A DNA stretch of 64,000 nucleotides from Cloacibacillus sp. An23 (GCF_002159945.1 NZ_NFJQ01000007.1:124001-188000); one strand, 5' to 3'; counted from the stretch's first letter, positions 1-9,145 are shown. The notes: generated by a model not told the origin, from the sequence alone. Program-made: numbers and translations.

Positions 1-1
1 G

Positions 2-763
2 TCAGCGCCGACGGAGGGCGACAAGCAGTCGCAGCTCGAGACGCTCCAGGCAATGGCCCTCAAGGACTACAAGGCGATAGTCCTCTCCCCCATCGAGCCC
101 TTCAACCTCCTGCCCGGCATAATCCAGTGCAACAAGAACGGAATCCCGGTCATAAACCTCGGCCCCGGAATCAACGTCGATAAGCTGAAAGAAATGGGCG
201 GACATCTCGACGGCCGTCTGACCGTCGACTTCGCGCAGCAGGGCGAGCTGGCGGCGACGGACATGGCGCGGCGCATCGGCTCCGGCAAAGTCGCGATAAT
301 ACAGGGCATCCCGGGCGCGGCGCAGAGCGAGGGACGCACCGCGGGCGCGAAGAAGGTATTCGAATCTACGAAGGGGATAGAGCTCGTCAGCGTCCAGCCG
401 GCGAACTGGGACAGCACCGCGGCCTACAACGCCGCGCGCGACATCATGCAGGCGCACCCCGACCTTAAAGGCATATTCTGCTGCAACGACGTCATGGCGC
501 TCGCCGCCTCGCGCGCGATAGCCGACGCCGGCGCGCAGGGCAAAGTGCTTCTCTACGGCGTGGACGGCACGGAAGAGGCCAAGGCCGCGATAAAAGACGG
601 ACGTATGCACGGCACGATAACCTATCCGTCGTCGGCCTACGCGAAGGCCGCAGTCCTGATGCTGCTCAAACTCGCGCAGGGCATGGAGATGAGCGAAACG
701 GTTTTCTGCCCGCTCGACGTCATAAACACGGAAAACGCCGCCCAGTTCGATGGATATATGTAA
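2..763 (+). CDS. periplasmic sugar-binding protein of an ABC importer (RbsB type), 5' end outside window
   Basis: The reading frame is already open at base 2 and runs into the first internal Met at base 53, so the start lies upstream of the window. The visible 253 residues form the second part of a Peripla_BP_4/RbsB-like fold. They include a stretch around residues 15-40 typical of the first lobe (AIVLSPIEPF) and a hinge-side segment near VLLYGVDGTEE that contacts sugar in RbsB homologues. It should bind a small sugar or nucleoside in the periplasm and deliver it to an ABC permease encoded upstream. Its last 14 bases overlap the next gene, a PsuG-like glycosidase, which hints at a nucleoside ligand. 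Family call is firm; ligand unknown. Confidence 0.85.
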   Translation, partial: SAPTEGDKQSQLETLQAMALKDYKAIVLSPIEPFNLLPGIIQCNKNGIPVINLGPGINVDKLKEMGGHLDGRLTVDFAQQGELAATDMARRIGSGKVAIIQGIPGAAQSEGRTAGAKKVFESTKGIELVSVQPANWDSTAAYNAARDIMQAHPDLKGIFCCNDVMALAASRAIADAGAQGKVLLYGVDGTEEAKAAIKDGRMHGTITYPSSAYAKAAVLMLLKLAQGMEMSETVFCPLDVINTENAAQFDGYM

Positions 764-1544
764 GGAAAAGCCCGGCTTTCTCGTCGAAACCTGCCTGCTG
801 ACCTTCGGCCTCGCCTCGGTCGGCGAGGATGAGCTTGCGGAAAAATGGAGCGCCGCGGGCCTCGGCGAAGTTCGGCTCTGCTGGGTCGCGGACGGCGAGA
901 TAAAAGTCGGGACGATGGAAGAATACATACCGTTCCGCGCCTCGAAGCCGTGCGGCAAATTCTCCTTCGATATGCTCGACGCGGCGCTTTCGGACAAACT
1001 CTCCGGCGCGCTCACCGCTTCCGGCACGATGGCCGTATGCGCGCGCTTCGGCGTGCCCTGCGCCGTCTCCGCGGGAATAGGCGGGATAGGCGACGTCAAG
1101 GGCGAGGAGCTCTGCCCCGACCTTCCGGCGCTGCGCGGCCTGCCCGTGACGCTCGTCTGCACCTCGCCGAAAGACATGCTCGACATCCCCGCGACTATCG
1201 GCTGGCTGCGGAACGAAGGCGTCCGCACGCTCGGCTGCGGAAGCGCCGCATGCACCGGCTACGTCTTTAACGGCGAGCCGGTCGCGCTCGACGGCGTATG
1301 GAACGGCGAAAAATGCGCGCCGCGCACTCTGATACTCCGTCCGATAGCGCCGGAGCTGCGGCTCAAAGACCGCGAGATCCTCGCGCGCGCAGTCGCGGAG
1401 GGCAAAGAGGCGGAACGCGCCGGAAAATATTACCATCCGACAGTCAACGCGGCGCTTGACAGAATGTCCGGCGGCTATTCGTCTGACATACAGCTCGACG
1501 CGCTGATAGACAACGCGCGCTTCGCCGCGGAACTGACCGCGTAG
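750..1544 (+). CDS. divergent pseudouridine-5'-phosphate glycosidase family protein (PsuG-like)
   Basis: The 264-residue product resembles PsuG (IndA family), which splits pseudouridine 5'-phosphate into uracil and ribose 5-phosphate. Blocks seen: VETCLLTFG near residue 12, a lysine before GALTASGTM (about Lys83), VSAGIGGIG near 107, CPDLPAL with Asp124, SPKDMLDI with Lys141, and a C-terminal SGGYSSDIQL block. By alignment from memory, Glu13, Lys83, Asp124 and Lys141 occupy the positions of E. coli Glu31, Lys93, Asp149 and Lys166. It is shorter than the usual ~300 residues and lacks the HGMP-PQN segment, so the substrate may differ. Its start lies inside the end of the sugar-binding protein gene, so the two are translationally coupled. 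Confidence 0.75.
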   Translation: MDICKEKPGFLVETCLLTFGLASVGEDELAEKWSAAGLGEVRLCWVADGEIKVGTMEEYIPFRASKPCGKFSFDMLDAALSDKLSGALTASGTMAVCARFGVPCAVSAGIGGIGDVKGEELCPDLPALRGLPVTLVCTSPKDMLDIPATIGWLRNEGVRTLGCGSAACTGYVFNGEPVALDGVWNGEKCAPRTLILRPIAPELRLKDREILARAVAEGKEAERAGKYYHPTVNAALDRMSGGYSSDIQLDALIDNARFAAELTA

Positions 1545-1583
1545 CCTGAACGCCGCAAAAATTTCGGAAAAATCAAACGCCGC

Positions 1584-1605
1584 GGACGAGCCGAAAGGCT
1601 CGTCC
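1584..1605 (+). terminator. GAAA-capped hairpin after the psuG-like gene
   Basis: A perfect 9-bp stem (GGACGAGCC/GGCTCGTCC) is closed by a GAAA tetraloop, 39 bases past the psuG-like stop. No clear T run follows, so termination would be weak. It may instead be a 3'-end stabiliser. Confidence 0.4.
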
Positions 1606-1739
1606 GTATTCCCCAAGCGTCCGCGCGGCTTCGTGCGGCGCGGGGAAATTTCCTGAAGTTTGCGCCTTTCGCCGGACCGTACCGCCGCTGTGATCTTAGG
1701 GCTATATTAGTCAAATAAATTATACTCTTTTTATTCCAT

Positions 1740-1788
1740 GACGCCGCTCCCATACAAGGGGGCCGGCGTCGTTATTTCATTTTTTGAC
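1740..1788 (+). terminator. hairpin with T-rich tail
   Basis: GACGCCG at 1740-1746 pairs with CGGCGTC at 1764-1770 and is followed by a T-rich tail on the plus strand. It probably ends plus-strand transcripts arriving from the psuG-like gene, converging on the acetyltransferase remnant. Confidence 0.4.
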
Positions 1789-2246
1789 GAACGCAGCGAG
1801 GCTGTCCAGTAGGCGGAAGTTGTTTTTCATGTAGAAGCTCTCCGCCGGGAAGCCGCGCCCGGCAATCAGGATTACGGCATTCATGCCGATGCGTTTCGCC
1901 TCTTCCTCGCCCATCGAGAGGAACAGGCCGCCGGCGCCGCGCCGCTGAAATTCGCGCGCAGCGCAGAACCGATCTGTCACGTACTCCATGCCGCCGGGCC
2001 GCGGCTTTTTGCGCCGGGGCACAGCCCCGCGGCCCTATCCCTGCGTGTCATGCCCCGGCCGGGAAAATAACTGTCTGCTATGTAGTTTCTGAAAAATTCC
2101 TCGACTTGGGCGCGCGGCCCGTATACGTCGTTTCACGGCTCGTGAGTGAATACTTCTATGAAAAGCCCGGCGTATTCGCCGAGCCTTTCCTCCGTCACCG
2201 GCGTCAGGACGAATCCCCCGCGCGCGCTTTCTTCCGTGATTTTCAT
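1777..2246 (-). pseudogene. broken GNAT-family acetyltransferase
   Basis: A minus-strand gene starts at the ATG complementary to 2244-2246 and reads MKITEESARGGFVLTPVTEE for its first 20 residues. After 37 codons it hits TGA at 2133-2135, probably a mutated Trp codon because the downstream frame continues as NDVYGPRAQVEEFFRNYIAD. A second lesion near 2000-2020 shifts the frame. The last ~75 residues then resume with a GNAT-like acetyl-CoA block (FQRRGAGGLFLSMGEEEAKR) and the typical C-terminal strand (AESFYMKNNFRLL). Stop plus frameshift mean no full-length enzyme is made. The parent was an N-acetyltransferase of unknown substrate. Confidence 0.75.
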
Positions 2247-2540
2247 AAGCTCCGCCACTTTTCAGAGAAACGGCGCGCTTCTCCGCCGCTCTCCGTAATT
2301 TTGTTTGTGCGTATAAAATCTGACGCTATTATTTCGTTTCGCTCCGAGAGACGAAAGCGCCGCGGCGAGTACGGCGGCTGCGCCGTCTTGCTTCCTGTGT
2401 GACGCGGCGCGCGGGGCGGCGAGTTTTATTGGATTTGATTATTTTAAAGTTAATTCTATATTTATATGTTTCTTCTAACTCTTTTGCATTGCTGTTCGTC
2501 TCTAACGTATTTTTAATATTTCGGTACTAATCTGGTAGGT
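2247..2540. other. intergenic region, probable arn operon promoter zone
   Basis: About 290 bases without a credible gene. The right half (roughly 2420-2530) is strikingly A+T-rich compared with the flanks and probably holds the promoter of the arn operon. I could not pick a convincing -35/-10 pair. Confidence 0.4.
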
Positions 2541-4265
2541 ATGGCGGGCTTTCGGACGCCGGCCGAAAAAATAAATCAAAGGCGGGTTCGGCTGATGTTG
2601 AGAGGTTCTGGTTTTTCTTCGCGCGGGAGGATTTTCTGTATCGCCGCAGCGCTTGCCGCGGTTCTGCTGTATCTCGCGCCGCTCGGCTCTTATCCGCTGA
2701 TGGAGCCGGACGAGGGGCGCTACGCGGAGATTCCGCGCGAGATGATCGAGTCGGGCGATTACGTGACGCCGCGCCTCAATTACGTGAAGTATTTTGAAAA
2801 GCCCGCCCTGCTCTACTGGGCGAACGCGGCGAATTTCAAGATTTTCGGAGAGAACGAGTTCGCGGCGCGGCTCTTCCCCGCGCTATGCGCGCTCGGAGGC
2901 GCGGCCGTGACTGCGGCCTTCGGCGCGACGCTGTACGGGCGGCGCGCGGGGCTTATCGCAGGCGCCGTGACCGCCACGTCGCTGCTGTACTTCGTAGTCG
3001 GGACGCTGAACATAACGGATATGCCGCTGACCTTCTTCCTCACGCTCGCCTTCGCGTCGTTCTACGCGGCGCACGTGCGGCGCGAGCGGCGGCTGTACGC
3101 GCTGTTCTATCTCGCCTGTGCGCTCGCGGTGCTCGCGAAGGGACTCGTCGGCGTCGTGCTGCCCGGCGCTGTGATTTTTCTTTATATATTGATCACGCGC
3201 GAGTGGAAGCTCTTCGTCGAGCCGCTCTATCTCCCCGGGATAATCCTTTTCTTTGCGGTCTGCGCGCCGTGGTTCGTCATGGTCTGCCGCGAGAACCCGG
3301 ACTTTTTCCATTTCTTCTTCGTCCAGGAGCATTTTCTGCGTTACACGACGAAGATGCACGGACGCTACGAGCCTTTCTGGTACTTCCTTCCGATGGTTCC
3401 CGCGGGGCTCGTTCCGTGGGCCGCTTTCCTTCCGCCGCTTCTTTCGCGGCGCAGCGTGCTGCGCTCGCCCGAGAGCGCGGAGCAGAAACGGGCAAACATA
3501 TACTTGCTGCTCTGGTGCGGCGTGATCCTGCTATTTTATTCGATGTCCGACTCGAAGCTTATTCCTTATATAGTGCCGTGCCTTCCGCCGCTCGCGCTGC
3601 TTGCCGGCGCGGACGTGGACCGCATGGCCTCGACTGGGACGTGGCACGGCGGCGCGCTTTGGTGGCTCGCGGCGGAGGCCGTGCTGCTCGGCGGCGGGCT
3701 CGTCGCCGCGGCTTTGCTCTCGGGCGAATACGTGAACTCTTCGCAGGCTCTCGCTATCGTTCTGCGCGCCGTGCCCGCGATGCTCGCGATGCCGCTCGCG
3801 GTTTGGTTCTTCGGGCGTAAGGACGGCGGCGCGGCGGTCCGCGCGCTCGCGGTATGCGCGCTCGTCTTTATATGGGGGCTTCAGGGGCTGTACGGCGTCG
3901 TCGCTCCGACGCGCACGCTGAAGGACGCGGCGCAGGCCGTGAACGTGATGTACCGCGCCGGCGACACTGTAGCGGCCTACGACGAGATACTGCAGGGGCT
4001 TTCGTTCTACACCGGGCGGCGCGTCATGTGCGTCGCGGAGCGCGGCGAACTCGAGTTCGGCGCGTCGAAGCCGGAGGCCGAAGGATGGTTCCCGACGAAG
4101 GAAGGGTTCCTTGAAATGTGGAATTCGGGAGAGAAGAATTTCATCCTCGTCGTCGAGAAGGGCGGGCGTTTCGATTCGCTCTTCCCGGACGGGAGGACGG
4201 GGGCTTCGTCTATGGTCGAAGCCGGAGATTATTTGGTTTTGGTTAAGAGGAAGGACGTGGAATAG
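2541..4265 (+). CDS. arnT: ArnT-like lipid A aminoarabinose transferase (GT83 membrane glycosyltransferase)
   Basis: A 574-residue polytopic membrane protein of the PMT/ArnT family. It would transfer 4-amino-4-deoxy-L-arabinose from undecaprenyl phosphate to lipid A phosphates on the periplasmic side of the inner membrane. The first periplasmic loop carries the family signature EPDEGRYAEIPREM, with the acidic pair implicated in catalysis, followed by YFEKPALLYW. Many hydrophobic helices follow, then a C-terminal periplasmic domain of ~130 residues. An alternative start is the ATG at 2595 (Met19), preceded by an AAAGGCGG stretch; it would place the first helix closer to the N terminus. It is the first gene of the arn operon and its stop abuts the arnB ATG. 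Confidence 0.88.
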   Translation: MAGFRTPAEKINQRRVRLMLRGSGFSSRGRIFCIAAALAAVLLYLAPLGSYPLMEPDEGRYAEIPREMIESGDYVTPRLNYVKYFEKPALLYWANAANFKIFGENEFAARLFPALCALGGAAVTAAFGATLYGRRAGLIAGAVTATSLLYFVVGTLNITDMPLTFFLTLAFASFYAAHVRRERRLYALFYLACALAVLAKGLVGVVLPGAVIFLYILITREWKLFVEPLYLPGIILFFAVCAPWFVMVCRENPDFFHFFFVQEHFLRYTTKMHGRYEPFWYFLPMVPAGLVPWAAFLPPLLSRRSVLRSPESAEQKRANIYLLLWCGVILLFYSMSDSKLIPYIVPCLPPLALLAGADVDRMASTGTWHGGALWWLAAEAVLLGGGLVAAALLSGEYVNSSQALAIVLRAVPAMLAMPLAVWFFGRKDGGAAVRALAVCALVFIWGLQGLYGVVAPTRTLKDAAQAVNVMYRAGDTVAAYDEILQGLSFYTGRRVMCVAERGELEFGASKPEAEGWFPTKEGFLEMWNSGEKNFILVVEKGGRFDSLFPDGRTGASSMVEAGDYLVLVKRKDVE

Positions 4266-5429
4266 ATGAGAGATACTTTCCTGCCGTTCGCGCGGCCCAG
4301 CGTGGACGAGGATGCGATAGCCGACATAGCCGATTCCGTTCGCAGCGGCTGGCTCGCGATGGGGCCGAAGACGCTGAAGTTCGAACAAACCTTCGCGGAA
4401 TACACTGGCGCGCCCTACGCGCTCGCGGTCAACTCGGCGACGGCCGGGCTGCACTGCGCGCTTATGGCGCTCGGCGTGGGGCCGGGCGACGAAGTCATAA
4501 CGACGCCGATGACCTTCGCGTCGACGGCGAACACGATAATCTTCACGGGCGCGAAGCCCGTATTCGCGGACATAGACCGCAACACTCGGGACATAACGCC
4601 GGAAAGCATAGAGAACGCCGTGACGAAGCGGACGAAGGCGATAGTCCCGGTGCATTTCGCTGGGCTGCCCTGCGACATGGACGCGATTGAGGAAATCGCG
4701 GAGCGGCACGGCCTCGCGATAGTGGAGGACGCGGCGCACGCTCTAGGCGCTTCGTACAAAGGACGCAAAATCGGCGCCCCGCGCGGAAAACGGCGCGCGG
4801 CGGTCTTCAGCTTCCACCCGACGAAAAACATCACGACGGGCGAGGGCGGCATGATATGCACCGGCGACGAAGAGATGGCGGAGAAAATTTCGGCTCTGCG
4901 CCAGAACGGCATGTCGAAGGGCGCGTGGAACCGCTACGGCGAAAAGGGAGACGCAGGCTACGACATACTCATGCCTGGACTGAAATATACGATGACCGAC
5001 ATACAGGCCGCGATAGGCAATTCGCAGATGAAGCGCCTCGCGGAGTTCAACGCGCGCCGCGCCGGGATCGTCCGCCGCTACATGACGGAGCTCGCGGACG
5101 TGCGCGGCCTCATACTGCCGCGCCGCGCGCCGTGGGAGTACGTCCATTCGTGGCACATCTTCACGCCGCTGATAGACGTCGCAGAGCTCGGCTTCTCGCG
5201 CGCGGAGTTCATGGCGCGCATGAAGCGGCTCAACATCGGCACGGCGCTGCACTATCAGGCGCTGCACCTGTTCCCCTGCTATGAAAGGCTGACGGGCGCG
5301 AAGCGCGGCTCGCTGCCGGAGGCCGAATACGTCTCCGAGCGCATCGTTTCGCTGCCGCTCTTCCCCGCGATGACCGACGCGGACGTGAGCGACGTGATCA
5401 AGGCCGTGCGCGAGGTCTGTTCGCGGTGA
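4266..5429 (+). CDS. arnB: UDP-4-amino-4-deoxy-L-arabinose aminotransferase
   Basis: A 387-residue DegT/DnrJ/EryC1 sugar aminotransferase. It should convert UDP-4-keto-pentose plus glutamate to UDP-4-amino-4-deoxy-L-arabinose in the cytosol. The PLP-binding lysine is Lys187 in FSFHPTKNITTGEGG, and the PLP-ring aspartate lies in EDAAHALG (about Asp155). Length and motifs match E. coli ArnB (~380 residues). PseC enzymes share the fold, but the neighbours (arnC, both ArnA halves, arnD) fix the assignment. The ATG follows the arnT stop with no gap, and the last bases overlap the GTG start of arnC. Confidence 0.93.
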   Translation: MRDTFLPFARPSVDEDAIADIADSVRSGWLAMGPKTLKFEQTFAEYTGAPYALAVNSATAGLHCALMALGVGPGDEVITTPMTFASTANTIIFTGAKPVFADIDRNTRDITPESIENAVTKRTKAIVPVHFAGLPCDMDAIEEIAERHGLAIVEDAAHALGASYKGRKIGAPRGKRRAAVFSFHPTKNITTGEGGMICTGDEEMAEKISALRQNGMSKGAWNRYGEKGDAGYDILMPGLKYTMTDIQAAIGNSQMKRLAEFNARRAGIVRRYMTELADVRGLILPRRAPWEYVHSWHIFTPLIDVAELGFSRAEFMARMKRLNIGTALHYQALHLFPCYERLTGAKRGSLPEAEYVSERIVSLPLFPAMTDADVSDVIKAVREVCSR

Positions 5430-6376
5430 GTTCTCCGGAAATCTCCGTCGTCATACCGGTCTACAACGAGGAGGAGTCCCTGCCCTATCTCTTCGGCGAG
5501 CTGTACCCTGTGATGAGCGGGCTGGGCCGCAGCTTCGAGATAATCTTCGTCAACGACGGCAGCCGCGACCGCTCGCTCGAGCTGCTGAAAGATTTCTGCG
5601 CCTCGCACGAAGAGGCCGCTGTGATAGACCTCGGCGCGAACTTCGGGCAGCACATGGCGATAATGGCCGGCTTCGACTACGCGCACGGCGGCAAGATAAT
5701 CACGCTCGACGCCGACTTGCAGAACCCGCCCGCAGAGATACCGAAGCTCGTCGCAGCGATGGACGAGGGCCACGACGTCGTAGGCACGTACCGCGTCGGG
5801 CGGCGCGACCCGATTTTCCGCAAAGTCGCCTCGCGCTGCGTCAACAAGATAACGAACAAAATCGCGAAGCTGCACATAAGCGACTACGGCTGTATGCTCC
5901 GCGGCTACGACCGCAGGATAGTGGACATAATCAACGCGAGCCGTGAAAGCACCACCTTCATTCCCGCGCTTGCGCAGAAGTTTGCGCACAACCCCGTCGA
6001 GATACCCGTCGCGCACCGCGAGCGCGCGCGCGGCGAATCGAAATACGGGCTGTTCCAGCTCGTGCGCCTCAACTTCGACCTGATGACGAGCTTTTCGCTC
6101 GTGCCGCTCCAGCTCGTGACGATGGCCGGGATGTTCTTCTCTCTGGCTTCCGTGCTTCTGCTGGCCTATATGTTCGTGCGCCGCATGTTCCTCGGCATAG
6201 AGGACTGGCAGACGTTCATAGGGCAGGCCTTCGAGGCCTTCGAGTTCATGCTCGCGAGCCTCACGCTCTTCTCGCTCGGGATAATCGGCGAATACATCGG
6301 GCGCATATACCGCGAGGTCAGCCGCCGCCCGCGCTACTCCGTGCGCGAAATCTACGGGAGGGGGAAAAACGAATGA
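5426..6376 (+). CDS. arnC: undecaprenyl-phosphate 4-deoxy-4-formamido-L-arabinose transferase
   Basis: A 316-residue GT2 family enzyme that places the formylated aminoarabinose on undecaprenyl phosphate at the inner membrane. The N-terminal domain shows SVVIPVYNEEESLP, then FVNDGSRDRS and the metal-binding LDADLQNPP. The acceptor region includes RERARGESKYG. Two transmembrane helices follow near residues 230-250 and 270-290, as in ArnC/DPM synthases. The start is GTG, overlapping the arnB stop by four bases (GTGA), so translation is coupled. Its own stop overlaps the next ATG in the same way. DPM-type mannosyltransferases look similar, but the context decides. Confidence 0.92.
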   Translation: MSSPEISVVIPVYNEEESLPYLFGELYPVMSGLGRSFEIIFVNDGSRDRSLELLKDFCASHEEAAVIDLGANFGQHMAIMAGFDYAHGGKIITLDADLQNPPAEIPKLVAAMDEGHDVVGTYRVGRRDPIFRKVASRCVNKITNKIAKLHISDYGCMLRGYDRRIVDIINASRESTTFIPALAQKFAHNPVEIPVAHRERARGESKYGLFQLVRLNFDLMTSFSLVPLQLVTMAGMFFSLASVLLLAYMFVRRMFLGIEDWQTFIGQAFEAFEFMLASLTLFSLGIIGEYIGRIYREVSRRPRYSVREIYGRGKNE

Positions 6377-7248
6377 TGCGCCCGAGAACCGTAGTTTTCG
6401 CCTACAGCGAGGTGGGCGCGGCCTGCCTCGAGGAACTTATCAAAGACGGCGCGAACGTCGTCAAAGTCTACACTCACGAGGACGACCCGAACGAAACGAT
6501 ATGGTTCCGCTCCGTGCGCGAAATAGCGGAGCGCGCGGGCATCCCAGCCGCCGCGCCGGAAAAATTCGGCGAGGCGGAAATCGCGGAATTTGCGGCGCTC
6601 GGCACGGAGCTGCTTTTTTCCTTCTATTACAGGAAGCTCATTCCGCAGGCCGTGATAGATTCTCCGCGCCTCGGCGCTTACAACATGCACGGCGCTCTGC
6701 TGCCGCGCTACCGCGGGCGCGCCTGTATAAACTGGGCGGTGCTGAACGGCGAGCGCGAGACGGGCGCGACGCTCCACGTGATGACGGACAAGCCCGACGC
6801 GGGCGACATAATCGGCAGCGAGGCCGTCCCGATAGAAATCACTGACACGGCGCTCGACGTGTCGCTGAAAGTCGCGGAGGCGGCGCGCCGCGTGCTCTCG
6901 CGCGCTCTTCCGGCGCTCGAGGCGGGAACGGCGGAACGCCGCCCGCAGGACGAAGCCCGCGCGACCTACTTCGGGCGCAGGCGGCCCGAGGGCGGGCGCA
7001 TAGACTGGAACAAAAGCGCCGTGGAAATCTACAACCTCGTGCGCGCGGTGACGCGCCCCTTCCCGGGGGCCTTCGCCTTCGCGGACGGAAAAAAATATTT
7101 TATATGGAAGGCCGCGCCCGAAGAGGGATCGGCGCAGCCCGGGAAAATCGTCAGCCGCGCGCCGCTGCTCGTAGGCGCGGGAAGCGGGCTGTTGCGCATA
7201 GACGAAATAGAGCCGGGCGCTCTTCCGGAAGGAGATTTTTTCGAATGA
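6373..7248 (+). CDS. arnA: UDP-L-Ara4N formyltransferase (stand-alone N-terminal half of ArnA)
   Basis: This 291-residue protein equals only the formyltransferase domain of E. coli ArnA. It uses N10-formyl-tetrahydrofolate to formylate UDP-4-amino-4-deoxy-L-arabinose. The catalytic triad is visible: Asn104 and His106 in YNMHGALLPRYRGR and Asp142 in KPDAGDII, matching E. coli Asn102, His104 and Asp140. A C-terminal Fmt-like domain follows from about residue 205. The decarboxylase half is encoded by the next, separate gene with an ATGA overlap, so the enzyme usually fused in enterobacteria is split here. Fmt of initiator tRNA is excluded by operon context. Confidence 0.92.
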   Translation: MMRPRTVVFAYSEVGAACLEELIKDGANVVKVYTHEDDPNETIWFRSVREIAERAGIPAAAPEKFGEAEIAEFAALGTELLFSFYYRKLIPQAVIDSPRLGAYNMHGALLPRYRGRACINWAVLNGERETGATLHVMTDKPDAGDIIGSEAVPIEITDTALDVSLKVAEAARRVLSRALPALEAGTAERRPQDEARATYFGRRRPEGGRIDWNKSAVEIYNLVRAVTRPFPGAFAFADGKKYFIWKAAPEEGSAQPGKIVSRAPLLVGAGSGLLRIDEIEPGALPEGDFFE

Positions 7249-8270
7249 GGCTATTTGTGACTGGAATAAACGGATTCATAGGGACGCACCTGCTCGAGGC
7301 GGCGCTCGCCTCGACGGACTGGGAGATAAGCGGCCTCGACCTGTCGTCGTCGAACCTCGCGCCTTACGAAGGAAACTCGCGTTTTTCGTTCCGCGCCGGC
7401 GACATATTCAAAGACGACGAAATCCTCGAAGCCGAGATAATCAAGGCGGACGCGGTGTTGCCGCTCGCCGGCATAGCGAAGCCCGCCTATTACATAAAGC
7501 GCCCCGTATGGACCTTCGAACTGGACTTCGAGCAGAACCTGAAAATCGTGCGCCTCTGCGCAAAGCACGGGAAGCGCGTCATATTCCCCTCGACCTCCGA
7601 AGTCTACGGCATGAGCGAAGGCGAGCTGCGCGAAGACGAAAGCCGCCTCGTCGTCGGCCCCATATCCAAGACGCGCTGGATATACAGCTGCTCCAAGCAG
7701 ATGATGGACCGCATGATATTCGCCTACGGGCAGGAGGCCGGCCTCAGCTTCTCGATATTCCGCCCCTTCAACTGGATAGGGCCGCGGCTCGACACCTTCC
7801 GCGACGCGGAGGAACGCACAGCGCGCTCCGTCACCCAGATGCTCTACGACATGGCGCGCCGCCGCAAAATAACCCTCGTCAACGGCGGGGCACAGCGCCG
7901 CAGCTTCACGTGGGTCGGCGACGGCGTCGAGGGGCTCATGGCGGTCATACGCAACGAAAAAGGCCGCGCCGAGGGCGAAATATTCAACATCGGCAACCCC
8001 GACAACAACTATTCGATGAAACAGCTCGCCGGGATGCTCATAGAAGAGGCGAAAAACTTCCCCGTCTTCCGCGAGGCCGCGGAAGCGGCGGAACTCGAAG
8101 TCATCCCCGCGACGGACTACTACGGCGCGAACTACGACGACATGGAAAACCGCGTCCCCTCCGTGCAGAAGATCGAGCGCCGTCTCGGCTGGAGGCCGAA
8201 GACCGGAATGCGCGAGATGCTGCGCCGCACGATAGCGTGGCACGCCGCGAACGAGGAAAGCGTCAAATGA
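7245..8270 (+). CDS. arnA: UDP-glucuronate oxidative decarboxylase (stand-alone C-terminal half of ArnA)
   Basis: A 341-residue SDR enzyme equal to the second half of ArnA. It oxidises and decarboxylates UDP-glucuronate to UDP-4-keto-pentose with NAD+. The NAD loop is GINGFIG (residues 7-13). The active site has Thr117-Ser118-Glu119 (PSTSEVYG), Tyr147 and Lys151 (YSCSK), and Arg219 (QRRSFTW). Ser118, Glu119 and Arg219 correspond to E. coli Ser433, Glu434 and Arg619, which mark the decarboxylase rather than an ordinary epimerase. I chose the ATG at 7245 because a GGAAGGAG site lies just upstream, it gives an ATGA overlap, and the fold begins there; the frame itself is open further upstream. 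Confidence 0.93.
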   Translation: MRLFVTGINGFIGTHLLEAALASTDWEISGLDLSSSNLAPYEGNSRFSFRAGDIFKDDEILEAEIIKADAVLPLAGIAKPAYYIKRPVWTFELDFEQNLKIVRLCAKHGKRVIFPSTSEVYGMSEGELREDESRLVVGPISKTRWIYSCSKQMMDRMIFAYGQEAGLSFSIFRPFNWIGPRLDTFRDAEERTARSVTQMLYDMARRRKITLVNGGAQRRSFTWVGDGVEGLMAVIRNEKGRAEGEIFNIGNPDNNYSMKQLAGMLIEEAKNFPVFREAAEAAELEVIPATDYYGANYDDMENRVPSVQKIERRLGWRPKTGMREMLRRTIAWHAANEESVK

Positions 8271-9145
8271 CGCGGCTCGCGATAAAGATAGACGTGGACA
8301 CGCTGCGCGGCTACAAAGAGGGCGTCCCGCCGCTTCTCGGTCTTCTCAAAAAGCGCGGCCTGCGCGCGAGCATATTCTTCTCCTTCGGCCCGGACAATTC
8401 CGGCAAGGCGATAAGGCGCATATTCCGCCCCGGCTTCATATCCAAGATGATAAGGACTAAAGCCCCTTCGACATACGGCCTGCGCACGCTCCTTTACGGC
8501 ACGCTGCTGCCCGCGCCGCTCATAGTCCCCTCCGCGCCTGAGATAGCGGCGCGCGCGGCGGACGAAGGCCACGACGTCGGCGTACACGCGTGGGACCACG
8601 TCTACGTGCAGGACAAACTGCCGGAAATATCGAAGGCGGAATTCCTGGAGCTCTTCGGCCGCGCGCGCGAACTCTTCGTGAAACTCTGCGGGCGCGAGCC
8701 TGCTTCCATAGCCGCGCCGGGCTGGCAGGTCTCGGCGGCGTCGCTCGAAGCCGAAGAAGAACTCGGGCTTTCCTACGCCAGCGACACGCGCGGACACTCG
8801 CCCTTCACGCCTGTCTGCGACGGCAGGAGCTACGCCGTCCCGCAGATTCCGACGACGCTGCCGACGATGGACGAGATACTCGGCCTGCCGGGAATCGACG
8901 ACGAGACGCTGCCGAAGCGCTGGATAGAGATGATGGACAAGGAATGGAACGTGCTGACGATACACGCCGAGATGGAAGGGATCTCGAAGCTGGGAGTATT
9001 CGAACGCTTCCTCGACGTCGCGGAGGCGATAGGAACGGAGTTCATGACGCTCGCGGAATACGCCGAGGCCGCGCCGAAGCCGGAGCGGAAGATAATCGAA
9101 GGCAGCCTCCCCGGGCGCGCGGGGACTCTCGCCGTTGAAATGTGA
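8267..9145 (+). CDS. arnD: 4-deoxy-4-formamido-L-arabinose-phosphoundecaprenol deformylase
   Basis: A 292-residue NodB-homology polysaccharide deacetylase. ArnD removes the formyl group from undecaprenyl-phosphate-linked Ara4FN before flipping. Metal and catalytic residues appear in KIDVDTLRG near the N terminus and GVHAWDHVYV (about residues 103-112), with the late LTIHAEMEG block supplying the second histidine region. The long aligned frame upstream is not coding: the ATG at 8267 overlaps the previous stop by four bases and begins exactly at the domain edge. Length matches ArnD (~300 residues). Confidence 0.92.
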   Translation: MTRLAIKIDVDTLRGYKEGVPPLLGLLKKRGLRASIFFSFGPDNSGKAIRRIFRPGFISKMIRTKAPSTYGLRTLLYGTLLPAPLIVPSAPEIAARAADEGHDVGVHAWDHVYVQDKLPEISKAEFLELFGRARELFVKLCGREPASIAAPGWQVSAASLEAEEELGLSYASDTRGHSPFTPVCDGRSYAVPQIPTTLPTMDEILGLPGIDDETLPKRWIEMMDKEWNVLTIHAEMEGISKLGVFERFLDVAEAIGTEFMTLAEYAEAAPKPERKIIEGSLPGRAGTLAVEM

